In this document: positions 11,301 through 18,913 of the stretch, piece by piece | How the letters are laid out: the number at the start of each line of letters is the position of its first letter | Position numbering within the stretch: the stretch's first letter is position 1 | NCBI RefSeq assembly: GCF_000612665.1 | Contig: NZ_HG942065.1 | Coordinates: 43,355-107,354 of the forward strand | Source: Neobacillus dielmonensis | Lineage (GTDB): Bacteria > Bacillota > Bacilli > Bacillales > Cytobacillaceae | Direction of reading: 5' to 3' | Length of the DNA: 64,000 nt | Position numbers and translations under genes: made by a program | Notes under the pieces: generated by a model | The model's database searches: none | Seen by the model: only the letters and a program-made list of their open reading frames with translations | What the model was told of the DNA's origin: nothing

Positions 11301-11692
11301 TCTCCCTCGATACCAGGTGAAATTGCGATCACTCCCTCTGAGTAGTGCTTCAACCACCTGATTGGAATTCCATTCTCTGTTTTTGTTTGCAGAGAGCTTG
11401 ATATTTTGATCAAATTTTTAAAGCCCTCATTATTTTCCGCTAGCAATACTAACGGAAATGCCTCATTTTCCTTATAAATGCTTTCGATATCTGCCGTTAA
11501 TCCGATTATCGGTTTGATTTGGTGCTGTTTACATAATTTATAAAACTCAATTGCGCCGTACATAACATTCCGATCCGTTAAAGCCAGTGCATGATACCCT
11601 TTCTTTTGGGCATTTTCTACTAATTTTGGAACAGAAGCTGTACTTGACAGCAAACTATATGCGCTATAAACATGCAGGTGAATAAAAGACAT
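8327..11692 (-). CDS. dnaE: DNA polymerase III subunit alpha (DnaE type)
   Basis: The second replicative polymerase of low-GC Gram-positives; extends lagging-strand RNA primers before handing over to PolC. 1121 aa, close to the B. subtilis length. Domains in order: PHP domain (starting FIHLHVYSAYSLLSS), family C polymerase core (LTGPGRGSAAGSLVAY, and the catalytic acidic cluster MPDIDIDFPDNRRDEV), helix-hairpin-helix fingers and a C-terminal OB fold (about residues 970-1060). Unlike PolC, no embedded exonuclease domain is visible. ATG preceded by GGTGTGA. Transcribed alone, leftward. Confidence 0.97.
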   Translation of the reverse strand: MSFIHLHVYSAYSLLSSTASVPKLVENAQKKGYHALALTDRNVMYGAIEFYKLCKQHQIKPIIGLTADIESIYKENEAFPLVLLAENNEGFKNLIKISSSLQTKTENGIPIRWLKHYSEGVIAISPGIEGEIEQALLNHDVAAAEKVAKEYVAIFGQGNLYLSIQNHRLASERAISNPLQKLSQLLNIPLAATNCVHYLEKEDTFAHECLLAIKNGDKLQDEQREKLGSDEFYLKTAGEMVEDFSDLPEALENTLNIGERCNVNIDLGKTFLPSYPTEDDIPSDVYLEKLCLQGLKERFSSPPGSEYYDRLNYELDVIKRMKFSDYFLIVWDFMKYARDKRILTGPGRGSAAGSLVAYTLYITDVDPIQHHLLFERFLNPERISMPDIDIDFPDNRRDEVIEYVAHKYGELHVAQIVTFGTLASKAVLRDVGRAFGLNTKELDYMARLVPPRMGGTLADAYKESEGLRRFVQESPLHRRLFDTAQKLEGLPRHTSTHAAGVVLSEKPLTELVPIQQGSGHVYLTQYSMEHLEELGLLKMDFLGLRNLTLLDSILSSIYFHTGKKLELRSIPLDDAKTFDLLARGETTGIFQLESEGMRKVLTRLKPTRFEDIVAVNALYRPGPMENIPLFIDRKHGRQAVAYPHPDLEPILENTYGVIVYQEQIMQIASRMAGFSLGEADLLRRAVGKKQKEVLDRERNHFVQGALKKGYSQSMADQIYDLIVRFANYGFNRSHAVAYSMIACQLAYLKANYPVYFMAGLLTSAIGNESKIAQYVMEAKQMGIAVLPPSINSSHFFFQVEHDQIRYSLAAIKGVGMAALKEILHARKKKVFTDLFDFCIRISLKAINRKTLESLVHSGSFDEFGQDRAVLLASLDVAIEHAQIFKPADTDQIDLFEQELIPKPKYVQMDPISQANKLLFEKEVLGIYLSDHPISLYEKSLKQTSAKSLFEISAKLGRTATGVYIASKKPIRTKKGESMAFLTVSDSSGEMEAVAFPEAYRRFSSLLQEGKFAVIEGKVEQRESKLQMIIQQAYDIDQWIQTKIVRKSVLYLKISKDKQHESLLNQINHILEKNKGNAKVVLHYEVTKKTVALSDTKNVNPTAKLLENLKDLLGSDSVVLKE

Positions 11693-11771
11693 GATTTGTC
11701 ACACCCTTACTTACTCATTCTCAGTTCCTATTATAAACATTGCAGAAAAAAAAGAAAATATGTTCTCATTT

Positions 11772-11882
11772 TAAGAAGAGCGGAAGCGCCCTTGTCAGTA
11801 CCGTATTGCCTCTCGAAAAAACGATTGCTTTTCTTCGTGTGCTGGCTATGCTGCTGAAACTTTCCTTGTGGTGCTGGACAAT
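11772..11882. repeat. Degenerate intergenic repeat remnant (weak)
   Basis: Begins GAAGAGCGGAAGCGCC and ends GTGGTGCTGGACA, which resemble the borders of a dispersed GC-rich repeat common in Bacillaceae genomes. The interior is AT-rich and not recognisable. Judged from memory of such repeats; no second copy in this window. Confidence 0.3.
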
Positions 11883-11989
11883 TCTCAAAGACAAGATTTA
11901 CTCTCCGAACTATCAAAATCATAATCCATGCTACTTGTCCATATACATGATAGAGAGAGGATACTTATCGTAAAAGGCGGTTGGAATGG

Positions 11990-12328
11990 ATGAAAGAAAT
12001 CGGCTTTTTTCCAGCATTTATTGAAAGCTACTTTATTGCTCTGGGAGTCGTGCTTGGCGGCTCTTTAATCGGGGGAATTGCCTCATTTTTAACAGGCCAG
12101 CCACCGTTAACTACCGTATATCGCTTATCATCCGCATTGCGGATCTGGGGAATCGTCGCCGCCATTGGCGGTACATTCGATGCCGTTTATACGTTTGAAC
12201 GGGGATTATTTAATGCGGATACAAAAGATTTATTTAAGCAATTTTTATTGATTCTATCTGCTTTAGGAGGCGCACAGACCGGCGCACTGATCATAAACTG
12301 GCTGACACAGGAGCATATCTCATCATGA
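11990..12328 (+). CDS. ytrH: Sporulation membrane protein YtrH
   Basis: Small integral membrane protein (112 aa) of the mother-cell sporulation regulon; in B. subtilis ytrH-ytrI is a sigma-E operon needed for efficient sporulation. About three hydrophobic segments are visible (roughly residues 10-32, 45-65, 80-100), with the glycine-rich VVLGGSLIGGIASFL. I use the ATG of MKEIGFFP because AAGGCGG precedes it by nine bases; a TTG three codons earlier touches the binding site. Upstream, TATACAT (11942) loosely resembles a sigma-E -10, but its spacing to any -35 is poor. Overlaps ytrI by 4 nt. Confidence 0.9.
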   Translation: MKEIGFFPAFIESYFIALGVVLGGSLIGGIASFLTGQPPLTTVYRLSSALRIWGIVAAIGGTFDAVYTFERGLFNADTKDLFKQFLLILSALGGAQTGALIINWLTQEHISS

Positions 12329-12828
12329 GGATACCGCCTTATTATCGGAAGCCGTCCTGGCAGCGTTTTTTTGCTGGTATGGGGATTGGCGGAGCCATTA
12401 GCTGGTGTATTTTTTTATATATTTTCGGTGTCTGGCAGGAGGAGAATTCCAAGTTAATTCAAACACAGCAGAATGAAATTGAAGAATTAAAGAATGATAT
12501 AAAAATTTGGCAAGCCGACTATGAAGAGTTAAATCAACGCAATTTAGATAAAATTACAGTACAAAAGATTAACATAAAGATTATCAATGGAGAGAGATAT
12601 CGGCTTGACGATCTTAGTGTATTCCAAACCGAAGAAGCTGTCCGGGATGATATAAAAATGGTGCTGGCTAAAGACCTGGAAACAGTGGCAAAGAGTAAAG
12701 AATTAATTAAGAAAATCATAGAAAATGAACCGGTAAAATTAAATGAAAAACGATATAAGCTTAAAGTTAGGGAAATGGTCATCTATACAACATTATCTAT
12801 CCAGCTCGAACTCCAGTTTGATGAATAA
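12325..12828 (+). CDS. ytrI: Sporulation membrane protein YtrI
   Basis: 167 aa, same length as the B. subtilis protein. One N-terminal membrane span (about residues 18-37, IGGAISWCIFLYIFG), then a coiled coil (residues 40-75, rich in E/K/Q/N heptads) and a soluble C-terminal domain, so most of the protein faces one side of the membrane. The ATG overlaps the ytrH stop (ATGA), showing an operon. Product acts with YtrH in sporulation; the molecular role is not known. Confidence 0.9.
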   Translation: MRIPPYYRKPSWQRFFAGMGIGGAISWCIFLYIFGVWQEENSKLIQTQQNEIEELKNDIKIWQADYEELNQRNLDKITVQKINIKIINGERYRLDDLSVFQTEEAVRDDIKMVLAKDLETVAKSKELIKKIIENEPVKLNEKRYKLKVREMVIYTTLSIQLELQFDE

Positions 12829-12871
12829 GGACGGCAAACCCCAGCCGCCCTATTTATCGTTCAATACTTAT

Positions 12872-13804
12872 CTATTTACATACTTCGTTTAGTTCTTTTA
12901 GGACGTCTGCTGTTTGATCCCATGAGTAAATGGATGCTCCTGCTGCGAGTGGATGGCCGCCGCCATTAAATTTTCTCGCCACGCCATTAATGACTGGCCC
13001 CTTGGACCGAAGCCGGACCCTTATTTGGTCGCTTTCTTCAATGAAAAAGACCCATGCTTTAATACCTTTGACATCACCCAATGTGCTGACAAGCAGCGAC
13101 GCCTCAGACGGCTTGGCCTTGTATTCCTCCATTAGTTCTTTTGTCAACTTTACACAAGCAACCCCATTTTCCTGCCATTCAAAATTTTGCAGGATATATC
13201 CATTTAATTTAATAATGTTTGGCTCTAGTTCATACATCTTGTCAAACAATTCAGTCCGGGAAAAATTGTAATGAATCAACTCTCCAGCATAGGCAAATGT
13301 TTTCTCGGTTGTGCTTGGATAAATAAACCGTCCCGTATCACCGACAATACCAGCAAATAAGAGCCGTGCCCCTTTATCATTTAGTTTAAGGCCTTGTTCC
13401 TTACCAGAGAGATAAAACTCATAAATCATTTCACTGCAGGAACTTGCAGTGGTATCTACCCATAACAAATCTCCATATGGATCTTCGTTCGGGTGATGGT
13501 CGATTTTAATTAATTTATCCCCCAAAGTGTATCGCTTATCGTCTACCCTTTCTTGATTAGCGGTATCACAGACAATGACTAACGCCCCTTTATACACATC
13601 ATCGGAAATCGTATCCAGTCTGCGCAAATAGTTTAGGCTTGGTTCTTCCTGCCCGACGGCATAAATTTTTTTATTGGGATAGGATTCTTGCAAAATAGCA
13701 GCCAGTCCTCCTTGCGACCCATAAGCATCCGGGTCTGGCCGGACATGGCGGTGAATGATAATTGTTTCATATTGTTCAATGGCTTCCAAAATTTTCTCTT
13801 TCAT
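12872..13804 (-). CDS. nrnA: NrnA, bifunctional nanoRNase / pAp phosphatase
   Basis: DHH/DHHA1 phosphoesterase that degrades oligoribonucleotides of 2-5 nt and dephosphorylates 3'-phosphoadenosine 5'-phosphate. Motifs: HRHVRPDPDAYGSQ (first metal motif), VIVCDTA, the eponymous IDHHPNEDPYGD, and the C-terminal DHHA1 signature FNGGGHPLAAGA. I start at MKEKILEAIE, where AAAGGAGTG gives ideal spacing; 310 aa, family about 313. The upstream in-frame extension lacks a binding site. Lies tail to tail with ytrI and head to head with ytpI. Confidence 0.95.
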   Translation of the reverse strand: MKEKILEAIEQYETIIIHRHVRPDPDAYGSQGGLAAILQESYPNKKIYAVGQEEPSLNYLRRLDTISDDVYKGALVIVCDTANQERVDDKRYTLGDKLIKIDHHPNEDPYGDLLWVDTTASSCSEMIYEFYLSGKEQGLKLNDKGARLLFAGIVGDTGRFIYPSTTEKTFAYAGELIHYNFSRTELFDKMYELEPNIIKLNGYILQNFEWQENGVACVKLTKELMEEYKAKPSEASLLVSTLGDVKGIKAWVFFIEESDQIRVRLRSKGPVINGVARKFNGGGHPLAAGASIYSWDQTADVLKELNEVCK

Positions 13805-13904
13805 AGGCACTCCTTTAACCGGATTATTTAGGTACCAATTCTGGTAATTTTCCTTCATTAACGATACAATAAAGATGATTTTTCAAAACTTGGAGGAACG
13901 GGAC

Positions 13905-14219
13905 ATGTTTGTATTCGTATTACTGATCGCTATTTCCTTTGCTTTCTATATATTTTATAAAACCAAATACTTCCGAAGCAATCGTCCGGTTGAAAAGAAA
14001 TGGCTTTCAGCTAAAGGCAATATTGCTTTAGGGCTGTTTGTCTGCTTATTCGGAGTTAACCATTTGGTGTTTATTTCCGAAACAGCTGTCAGCTATCTTG
14101 TCGCTGCCATTTTCACCCTATATGGCGCTTATTTCAGCTGGGTTGGGGTGAAAAAGTATAAACACTACCTTCCTTTTGCAATAGAGGAAGCAAAGATGAC
14201 CGATGATGCTTCGGTATAA
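13905..14219 (+). CDS. ytpI: YtpI family membrane protein
   Basis: 104 aa with three hydrophobic segments (about residues 1-17, 40-58, 64-84) separated by short basic loops, matching the YtpI family found next to nrnA and ytoI in Bacillus. No function is established. The start is the ATG of MFVFVLLI behind TTGGAGG at good spacing. Followed by a clear terminator; convergent with ytoI. Confidence 0.85.
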   Translation: MFVFVLLIAISFAFYIFYKTKYFRSNRPVEKKWLSAKGNIALGLFVCLFGVNHLVFISETAVSYLVAAIFTLYGAYFSWVGVKKYKHYLPFAIEEAKMTDDASV

Positions 14220-14255
14220 TCGATCAGCCTTACCTAATTCTAGCATAAATATTCT

Positions 14256-14291
14256 AGCCGCTCCTCATTCGAGAAGCGGCTTTTTATTTTT
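14256..14291 (+). terminator. Terminator of ytpI
   Basis: Stem AGCCGCTcCTC / GAGaAGCGGCT (14256-14266 with 14271-14281), one mismatch, followed by TTTTATTTTT. Confidence 0.8.
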
Positions 14292-14327
14292 CCTCTGCAA
14301 ATCTGTTATGGAGCCAGCCGTACCGTT

Positions 14328-15644
14328 CTACCTGTCAATCAACTGGCAGGTCATCATGGCCTTCCCAACCAGTAATCCATCATTGAATACTTCCACGTCT
14401 ACCTTTCCGAACTTCCTGCCTACTTCAAGGATACGCGGAACAATCTCAATGGTCGTTTCCATCTGGACCGGTTTAATAAAGTAAATGGACATGCTTTCTA
14501 CTACAAGGTCACCCTTTTTATAGCTCCGCAAGACCCGATTTGCCGCCTCAGAGACAATCGTGGTAAAAACCCCATAAGAAATAGTTCCGAGATGGTTCGT
14601 CATTTGTGGAGTGACTTCTAGGGTAAAGACATCTTCCCCTTTTGGTTTGCCCTGAAGCAATGTCATTTGATTGGTAACAATATCATCTAACGTTTCGCCT
14701 ACCTGCGGCTGTCTTTGGTTCATTTGCAGCGCTTTTAATACATCCTGACGGCTGATGATCCCTTCTAACCGATTGGAGTCGTCAGCGACGGGAAGTACTT
14801 CAATCCCTTCCCAAACCATCATATGGGCAGTGGAAGCAACACTGGTTTTTCCTGTGACAGTCATTGGCTGTTTGGTCATAATTTTATCTATGGATGTATT
14901 AGGGTCCTGTCCCAAGACATCTTTACTCGTCACAATCCCTTGAATTTTCATATTTTGGTCAACAACCGGGTACCGACTGTGTCCCGTTTGCTCATTGTAT
15001 TCATGCCAGGTCGATAGTTTGTCAGTCGTTTTCAGGTAATAAGTCTCTTGGATTGGCGTCAAGATATCTTCCACCAAGATGATTTCCTTTTTAATTAACT
15101 GATCGTAAATCGCCCGATTAATCATGGTTGCAACCGTAAACGTATCATAACTGGAGGATATGATTGGCAGTTCTAATTGGTCCGCCAATTTTTTCACTTG
15201 GTCATCTGTATCAAAACCCCCAGTTATGAGAACCGCTGCCCCGGCTTTTAAGGCAAGTTCATGTGCCTGTGTCCGGTTACCGACAATCAGCAGGCTACCT
15301 GCATCCGTATAGCGCATCATTGCCTCTAATTTCATGGCACCAATGACAAATTTATTTAACGTCTTATGAAGTCCCGTTCTTCCGCCTAAAACCTGGCCAT
15401 CCACAATATTGACCACTTCTGCAAATGTAAGCTTTTCGATGTTTTCCTTTTTCTTACGCTCAATCCGAATGGTTCCTACCCGTTCTATGGTGCTGACATA
15501 GCCCTTATTTTCCGCTTCTTTAATGGCACGATAAGCTGTGCCTTCACTAACGTTCATCGCCTTGGCGATTTGCCTTACCGAAATTTTTTCTCCTATCGGC
15601 AGGCCATCAATATATTGCAAAATTTGTTCATGTTTCGTTGCCAA
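14328..15644 (-). CDS. ytoI: YtoI, HTH-DRTGG-CBS-hotdog regulator-like protein
   Basis: 438 aa with four modules: an N-terminal winged helix (residues 1-65, VRQIAKAMNVSEGTAYRAIKEAENKG), a DRTGG domain (about 75-180), a tandem CBS pair (about 190-310, with VTSKDVLGQ and PVADDSNRLEGIISRQDVLK), and a C-terminal thioesterase-like hotdog (about 325-435). CBS pairs usually bind adenine nucleotides, so a nucleotide-sensing regulator is plausible, but no target is known. I start at TTG (M-A-T-K-H-E-Q) behind AGGGTGA; a GTG three codons upstream is inside the binding site. Has a good promoter (15706-15734) and a short hairpin in its leader (15671-15694). Confidence 0.88.
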   Translation of the reverse strand: MATKHEQILQYIDGLPIGEKISVRQIAKAMNVSEGTAYRAIKEAENKGYVSTIERVGTIRIERKKKENIEKLTFAEVVNIVDGQVLGGRTGLHKTLNKFVIGAMKLEAMMRYTDAGSLLIVGNRTQAHELALKAGAAVLITGGFDTDDQVKKLADQLELPIISSSYDTFTVATMINRAIYDQLIKKEIILVEDILTPIQETYYLKTTDKLSTWHEYNEQTGHSRYPVVDQNMKIQGIVTSKDVLGQDPNTSIDKIMTKQPMTVTGKTSVASTAHMMVWEGIEVLPVADDSNRLEGIISRQDVLKALQMNQRQPQVGETLDDIVTNQMTLLQGKPKGEDVFTLEVTPQMTNHLGTISYGVFTTIVSEAANRVLRSYKKGDLVVESMSIYFIKPVQMETTIEIVPRILEVGRKFGKVDVEVFNDGLLVGKAMMTCQLIDR

Positions 15645-15705
15645 GACCTTCACCCTTTATAAAATGACTTCCAATCTTTCCAGTCTAAGATTGGACCTTA
15701 CTGTT

Positions 15706-15734
15706 ATTATAAAGTGTTGAAAGCCTTGATTCAA
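15706..15734 (-). promoter_or_regulatory. Sigma-A promoter of ytoI
   Basis: Minus strand TTGAAT (15734-15729), 17-bp spacer, TATAAT (15711-15706): 5/6 and 6/6 matches. Between it and the start is an 8-bp hairpin CCAATCTT/AAGATTGG. Confidence 0.65.
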
Positions 15735-15760
15735 TTAAGTTTGTCACATATTGCAGCCAT

Positions 15761-15997
15761 TTAGTGCAGCGAACGGGCTCTTTTTCTTAATTTTTCCGTT
15801 CTTGGCTTCTGGTTTTTCTGCTTTGGGGAATAAAGCAAAGCAGTGAGGTTGCCTGCAACCACAATCAGCGCAAAGGCAAGCCACGATAATGAAAAGACCC
15901 CCTGCATCCCTTCAGCCGCAACTGATAATCTCGGCACAGCCAAGTAGAGCAGAAAGCCGCTAAGTAAAAGACAAAGTAAATATCGGTTTTTTTTCAA
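15761..15997 (-). CDS. Small two-span membrane protein, unknown function
   Basis: 78 aa with two hydrophobic segments (residues 6-23 and 37-57) joined by a short polar loop, and a strongly basic C-terminal tail (KQKNQKPRTEKLRKRARSLH). The first span could be read as a signal peptide with AVPRLSVAA, but the second span makes a bitopic or hairpin topology likely. Starts at TTG with a strong GGGAGG upstream. I do not recognise a family. It lies between ytkL and ytoI on the same strand. Confidence 0.65.
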   Translation of the reverse strand: MKKNRYLLCLLLSGFLLYLAVPRLSVAAEGMQGVFSLSWLAFALIVVAGNLTALLYSPKQKNQKPRTEKLRKRARSLH

Positions 15998-16076
15998 CTA
16001 ATTTTCCTCCCTTATAAACCTGCTTGTTTCATTTCTATGCATAATGGGAGAAAAAAAGCATGTCTAAATGGAAAAA

Positions 16077-16754
16077 TTACAGTTCGATACTTTCCCCTGG
16101 CTCTAAAACTCTACCATTATTGGCCGCCAGCATTTCCACAAATCGGTGAGGGTCCTGTTTAATTGGTGGGAACGTATTGTAATGGATCGGAACAACCGTT
16201 TTGGCCTGCAATAATTCGGCGGCATAGGCGGCATCTTCAGGCCCCATTGTAAAGTTATCGCCAATTGGCAGGAATGCCAAATCAATCGGATGGCGATCAC
16301 CAATCAATTTCATATCGGAGAAAAGACCTGTATCACCAGCATGATAGACGGTTTTTCCTTCATTCATCAACAGGATTCCTGCAGGCATGCCGCAATAAAT
16401 GATTTGGTCTCCTTCCACATACCCTGAACCGTGAAAGGCTTGGGTCAATTTCACCCTGCCAAACTCAAATTGATAAGAGCCGCCGATATGCATAGCATGG
16501 GTTTTGACTCCCTTAAAACTTAAGAAGGCACATAAATCAGCATTGGCAATCACCAAGGAATCATTGCGCTTTGCTAATTCAACCGTATCACCGACATGAT
16601 CCCCATGTCCATGTGTTAATATAATCACATCTGGTTTAACGTCCTCTGTCTTTAAATCCGTTAATCCATTGCCTGTAATAAATGGGTCAATGATAATTGT
16701 TTTTCCTCCAGTAAAAATTTGCACAACAGAATGTCCATGATAAGAAATTCGCAT
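16077..16754 (-). CDS. ytkL: YtkL, UPF0173 metal-dependent hydrolase
   Basis: Metallo-beta-lactamase-fold hydrolase of 225 aa. Metal-binding motif [11 protein letters not shown] near residue 52, further histidines at HGSG, HAGDTG and the C-terminal [11 protein letters not shown], as expected of the UPF0173 (YtkL) family, whose physiological substrate is unknown. Starts with [10 protein letters not shown] behind AAAGGGGAG. Monocistronic by appearance, divergent from the Xaa-Pro dipeptidase. Confidence 0.92.
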   Translation of the reverse strand: MRISYHGHSVVQIFTGGKTIIIDPFITGNGLTDLKTEDVKPDVIILTHGHGDHVGDTVELAKRNDSLVIANADLCAFLSFKGVKTHAMHIGGSYQFEFGRVKLTQAFHGSGYVEGDQIIYCGMPAGILLMNEGKTVYHAGDTGLFSDMKLIGDRHPIDLAFLPIGDNFTMGPEDAAYAAELLQAKTVVPIHYNTFPPIKQDPHRFVEMLAANNGRVLEPGESIEL

Positions 16755-16925
16755 CTTGTTACTCCCCTTTCCTCAAATATCTTACTATTTCCATAAAAAC
16801 TTTAGTTTTCCTTCCCATTTATACCCATAACATTAAAGTTTTAGCACATGATAATCGAGATAGTTTACATCACAAAATAATATTGCTACTCTCAAATAAG
16901 AGATTGATTTTTAGGAGGAACGAAC

Positions 16926-18026
16926 ATGAATCAGCGTATTGAAAAACTACAAACATGGATGAGGGATCATGATGTAGAGGTAAGCTTTGTTACTTCTTCA
17001 GAAAATGTCTTTTATTTAAGCGGTTATTATACGGACCCTCATGAACGATTGCTAGCCCTTGCTGTATTTCAAGAGCAGGAACCCTTTCTAGTGTTGCCTT
17101 CGATGGAAGTGCATGATGCTAAGAATTCCGGTTGGGAACATGAAATTATCGGCTTTAGTGATATTGATAACCCTTGGGACTTAGTGGAAAAGGCGATTCA
17201 GCAAAGAATAAAGAAGGTTTCTAAAGCAGCCATTGAAAAAGAGCACATGAATGTTGAGCGATACGAACAGTTATTAGGCCTATTTCCTCATGCTGTTTTC
17301 GTTTCGGCAGAAGAAAAATTAAGAATGCTTCGGATGATCAAGGATGAAAAAGAAATAGCTACCATCCAAGAGGCATGTGCCTTAGCCGATTATGCAATAG
17401 AGTTTGGGGCCAGCGAACTGAAGGAAGGAAAGACCGAATTGGAGGTTCTCAATGCTTTGGAATATGCCCTTAAGCAAAAAGGAGTAACCGAAATGTCTTT
17501 TTCCACCATGGTGTTGTCCGGAGCGAATGCCGCATCTCCGCATGGCAATCCTGGTACGACTAGAATTCAAAAGGGCGATTTGGTTTTATTCGACTTAGGG
17601 GTGGTTGTGGACCGTTATTGTTCCGACATCACCAGAACGGTGGCTTTTGGAGATATTAATGACAAGCAGAAAGAGATCTATGATACGGTATTAAAAGCGC
17701 AATTAGCTGCATTAGAGGCTAGCAAACCTGGTGTTACGGCTGCAGAAATTGACCTTACCGCCCGTAGAATAATTGCGGATGCCGGATACGGTGAATATTT
17801 CCCGCATCGTTTGGGTCACGGTCTGGGAATCAGTATCCATGAGTACCCATCCTTAACTGAAACAAACCCCCTTGTGATGGAAACGGGAATGGTGTTCACT
17901 ATCGAACCGGGCATATACGTCCCTAATGTAGCAGGTGTACGGATTGAAGATGATGTACTGATTACATCAGACGGTGCTGTGGCACTAACCAAGTATCCAA
18001 AAGAACTGCAGATCATAAAGAATTAA
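16926..18026 (+). CDS. Xaa-Pro dipeptidase (M24B family)
   Basis: 366 aa pita-bread metallopeptidase. The N-terminal creatinase-like domain (1-130) is followed by the catalytic domain with the five dinuclear-metal ligands in order: FDLGVVVDRYCSD (two Asp), HRLGHGLGISIHE (His), FTIEPGIY (Glu) and GVRIEDDV (Glu). Cleaves the Xaa-Pro bond of dipeptides in the cytosol. ATG at good spacing from TAGGAGG. No operon partner; followed by the structured RNA region. Confidence 0.93.
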   Translation: MNQRIEKLQTWMRDHDVEVSFVTSSENVFYLSGYYTDPHERLLALAVFQEQEPFLVLPSMEVHDAKNSGWEHEIIGFSDIDNPWDLVEKAIQQRIKKVSKAAIEKEHMNVERYEQLLGLFPHAVFVSAEEKLRMLRMIKDEKEIATIQEACALADYAIEFGASELKEGKTELEVLNALEYALKQKGVTEMSFSTMVLSGANAASPHGNPGTTRIQKGDLVLFDLGVVVDRYCSDITRTVAFGDINDKQKEIYDTVLKAQLAALEASKPGVTAAEIDLTARRIIADAGYGEYFPHRLGHGLGISIHEYPSLTETNPLVMETGMVFTIEPGIYVPNVAGVRIEDDVLITSDGAVALTKYPKELQIIKN

Positions 18027-18069
18027 ACAGGAAATTATTCACATTGAATTATTGAGACAGATGCGATAT

Positions 18070-18075
18070 TATAAT
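18070..18075 (+). promoter_or_regulatory. -10 box upstream of the structured RNA
   Basis: Perfect TATAAT that places a start near 18081-18083, exactly where the closing stem of the RNA begins. No canonical -35 at 16-18 bp (TTGAAT lies about 20 bp away), so the promoter assignment is tentative. Confidence 0.45.
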
Positions 18076-18081
18076 TCTACA

Positions 18082-18317
18082 AGCTGCATTGTTCGTAACC
18101 ATAATAAAGTTTTAACCTTTAGACTGTAATAGGGAGTTTTAATTGAAGCAGGAATGACAGGCCTCTGTCTATACGACATGGAGGACACGCAGGAGAGCTT
18201 CTGCGAACACCCACTTTGAGGAGTGGTGGTTTAAAACTTTCTTATATTAAATTACGGCAATTGCGGCTGTACATAAAGAAAACACCAGCACCCTAGTAAG
18301 GGGCTGGTGTTTTTTTG
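18082..18317 (+). ncRNA. Structured non-coding RNA, 6S-like candidate
   Basis: No protein-coding frame here, but a strong nested fold. The ends pair over about 16 bp (18082-18098 with 18252-18268, allowing G-U pairs). Inside, AAAGTTTTAACC (18106-18117) pairs with GGTTTAAAACTTT (18228-18240). That helix encloses three hairpins: CCTCTGTC..GACATGGAGG (18162-18184), CGCAG..CTGCG (18188-18205) and CCACT..AGTGG (18211-18226). A separate terminator follows (AACACCAGC/GCTGGTGTT, then a T-run, 18281-18317). A rod about 190 nt long with paired ends and its own terminator suits a 6S-type RNA; the segment ending AACCTTT could template an A-initiated product RNA, as described for 6S-2. Family assignment is inference. 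Confidence 0.6.
18281..18317 (+). terminator. Terminator of the structured RNA
   Basis: AACACCAGC (18281-18289) pairs with GCTGGTGTT (18303-18311), followed by a run of T to 18317. Confidence 0.85.
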
Positions 18318-18407
18318 CCTTCATGGTTGTTTGGAGCCTTTCTAACTCCCCTAACTGTTCCTTTTCTGCTTCCTCGGTCGTTTGGGGCTTTCACCAATTT
18401 AACTCAA

Positions 18408-18449
18408 CAAAAGAACAACCTTGCCATTTAAACGACAAGGCTGCTGTTC
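18408..18449 (-). terminator. Terminator downstream of the Gly/Phe-rich gene
   Basis: On the minus strand GAACAgcagCCTTG ... CAAGGtTGTTC followed by TTTTG. The stretch between it and the RNA terminator (18318-18407) shows only two imperfect copies of GGTYGTTTGGRGC. Confidence 0.6.
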
Positions 18450-18537
18450 GGTTTTAGTATTAAAGGGATTTCCATAATAACAGTACCCACTTGAAATTCT
18501 GGATTCACAACTCTCTCCTACATTACAAATTTACTTT

Positions 18538-18759
18538 TTAATAGAAGAAAGGGAAGCCGCCAAAGAACGGGTAGCCAAATCCAAAGCCAAATGGCACTCC
18601 GAAGCCAAAGCCCCACGGACGGAAGCCAAAGCCACCAAATCCCCACAATCTGGAGTCATTTCCTACATATGGGTTAGATTGTTCATAGGGCACATATCCC
18701 GGATTATACATGGATGGATCATAGGACACATATCCTGGGTTATACATGTTATAGTTCAT
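18538..18759 (-). CDS. Gly/Phe/Tyr-rich low-complexity protein, possibly spore-surface
   Basis: 73 aa. The N-terminal half has two copies of MYNPGYVxYxxS (residues 5-16 and 17-28); the C-terminal half (residues 39-73) is almost only Gly, Phe, Pro, Trp and Tyr, with GFGF and FGFG repeats. It lacks Cys and has almost no charge. Strong GAGGAGG before ATG and a terminator downstream support expression. Such composition is known in coat and crust proteins of spore-formers, but I do not recognise a family and assign no function. Confidence 0.7.
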   Translation of the reverse strand: MNYNMYNPGYVSYDPSMYNPGYVPYEQSNPYVGNDSRLWGFGGFGFRPWGFGFGVPFGFGFGYPFFGGFPFFY

Positions 18760-18860
18760 CTCTTTTCCTCCTCAAACATGATTCTTAATCACTAAAGAAT
18801 ATGCATCACAGTTATGAAACTCTTGGGTATATGCCCTTCAATGATAGATATCCAATAAAC

Positions 18861-18890
18861 AAAAAAAGAACTGCCCATAAAAGACAGTCC
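18861..18890 (-). terminator. Terminator of the 54-aa gene
   Basis: Minus strand ACTGTC..GGCAGT stem (one G-U pair) followed by TCTTTTTTT, 24 bp past the stop. Confidence 0.6.
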
Positions 18891-18913
18891 ATTGTGATAT
18901 AAGCATTACCTTG

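Noticed and set aside
11693..11980. Several 60-77 aa frames on both strands between dnaE and ytrH
   Set aside because: None has a ribosome binding site or protein-like composition; the region reads as intergenic with a possible repeat remnant.
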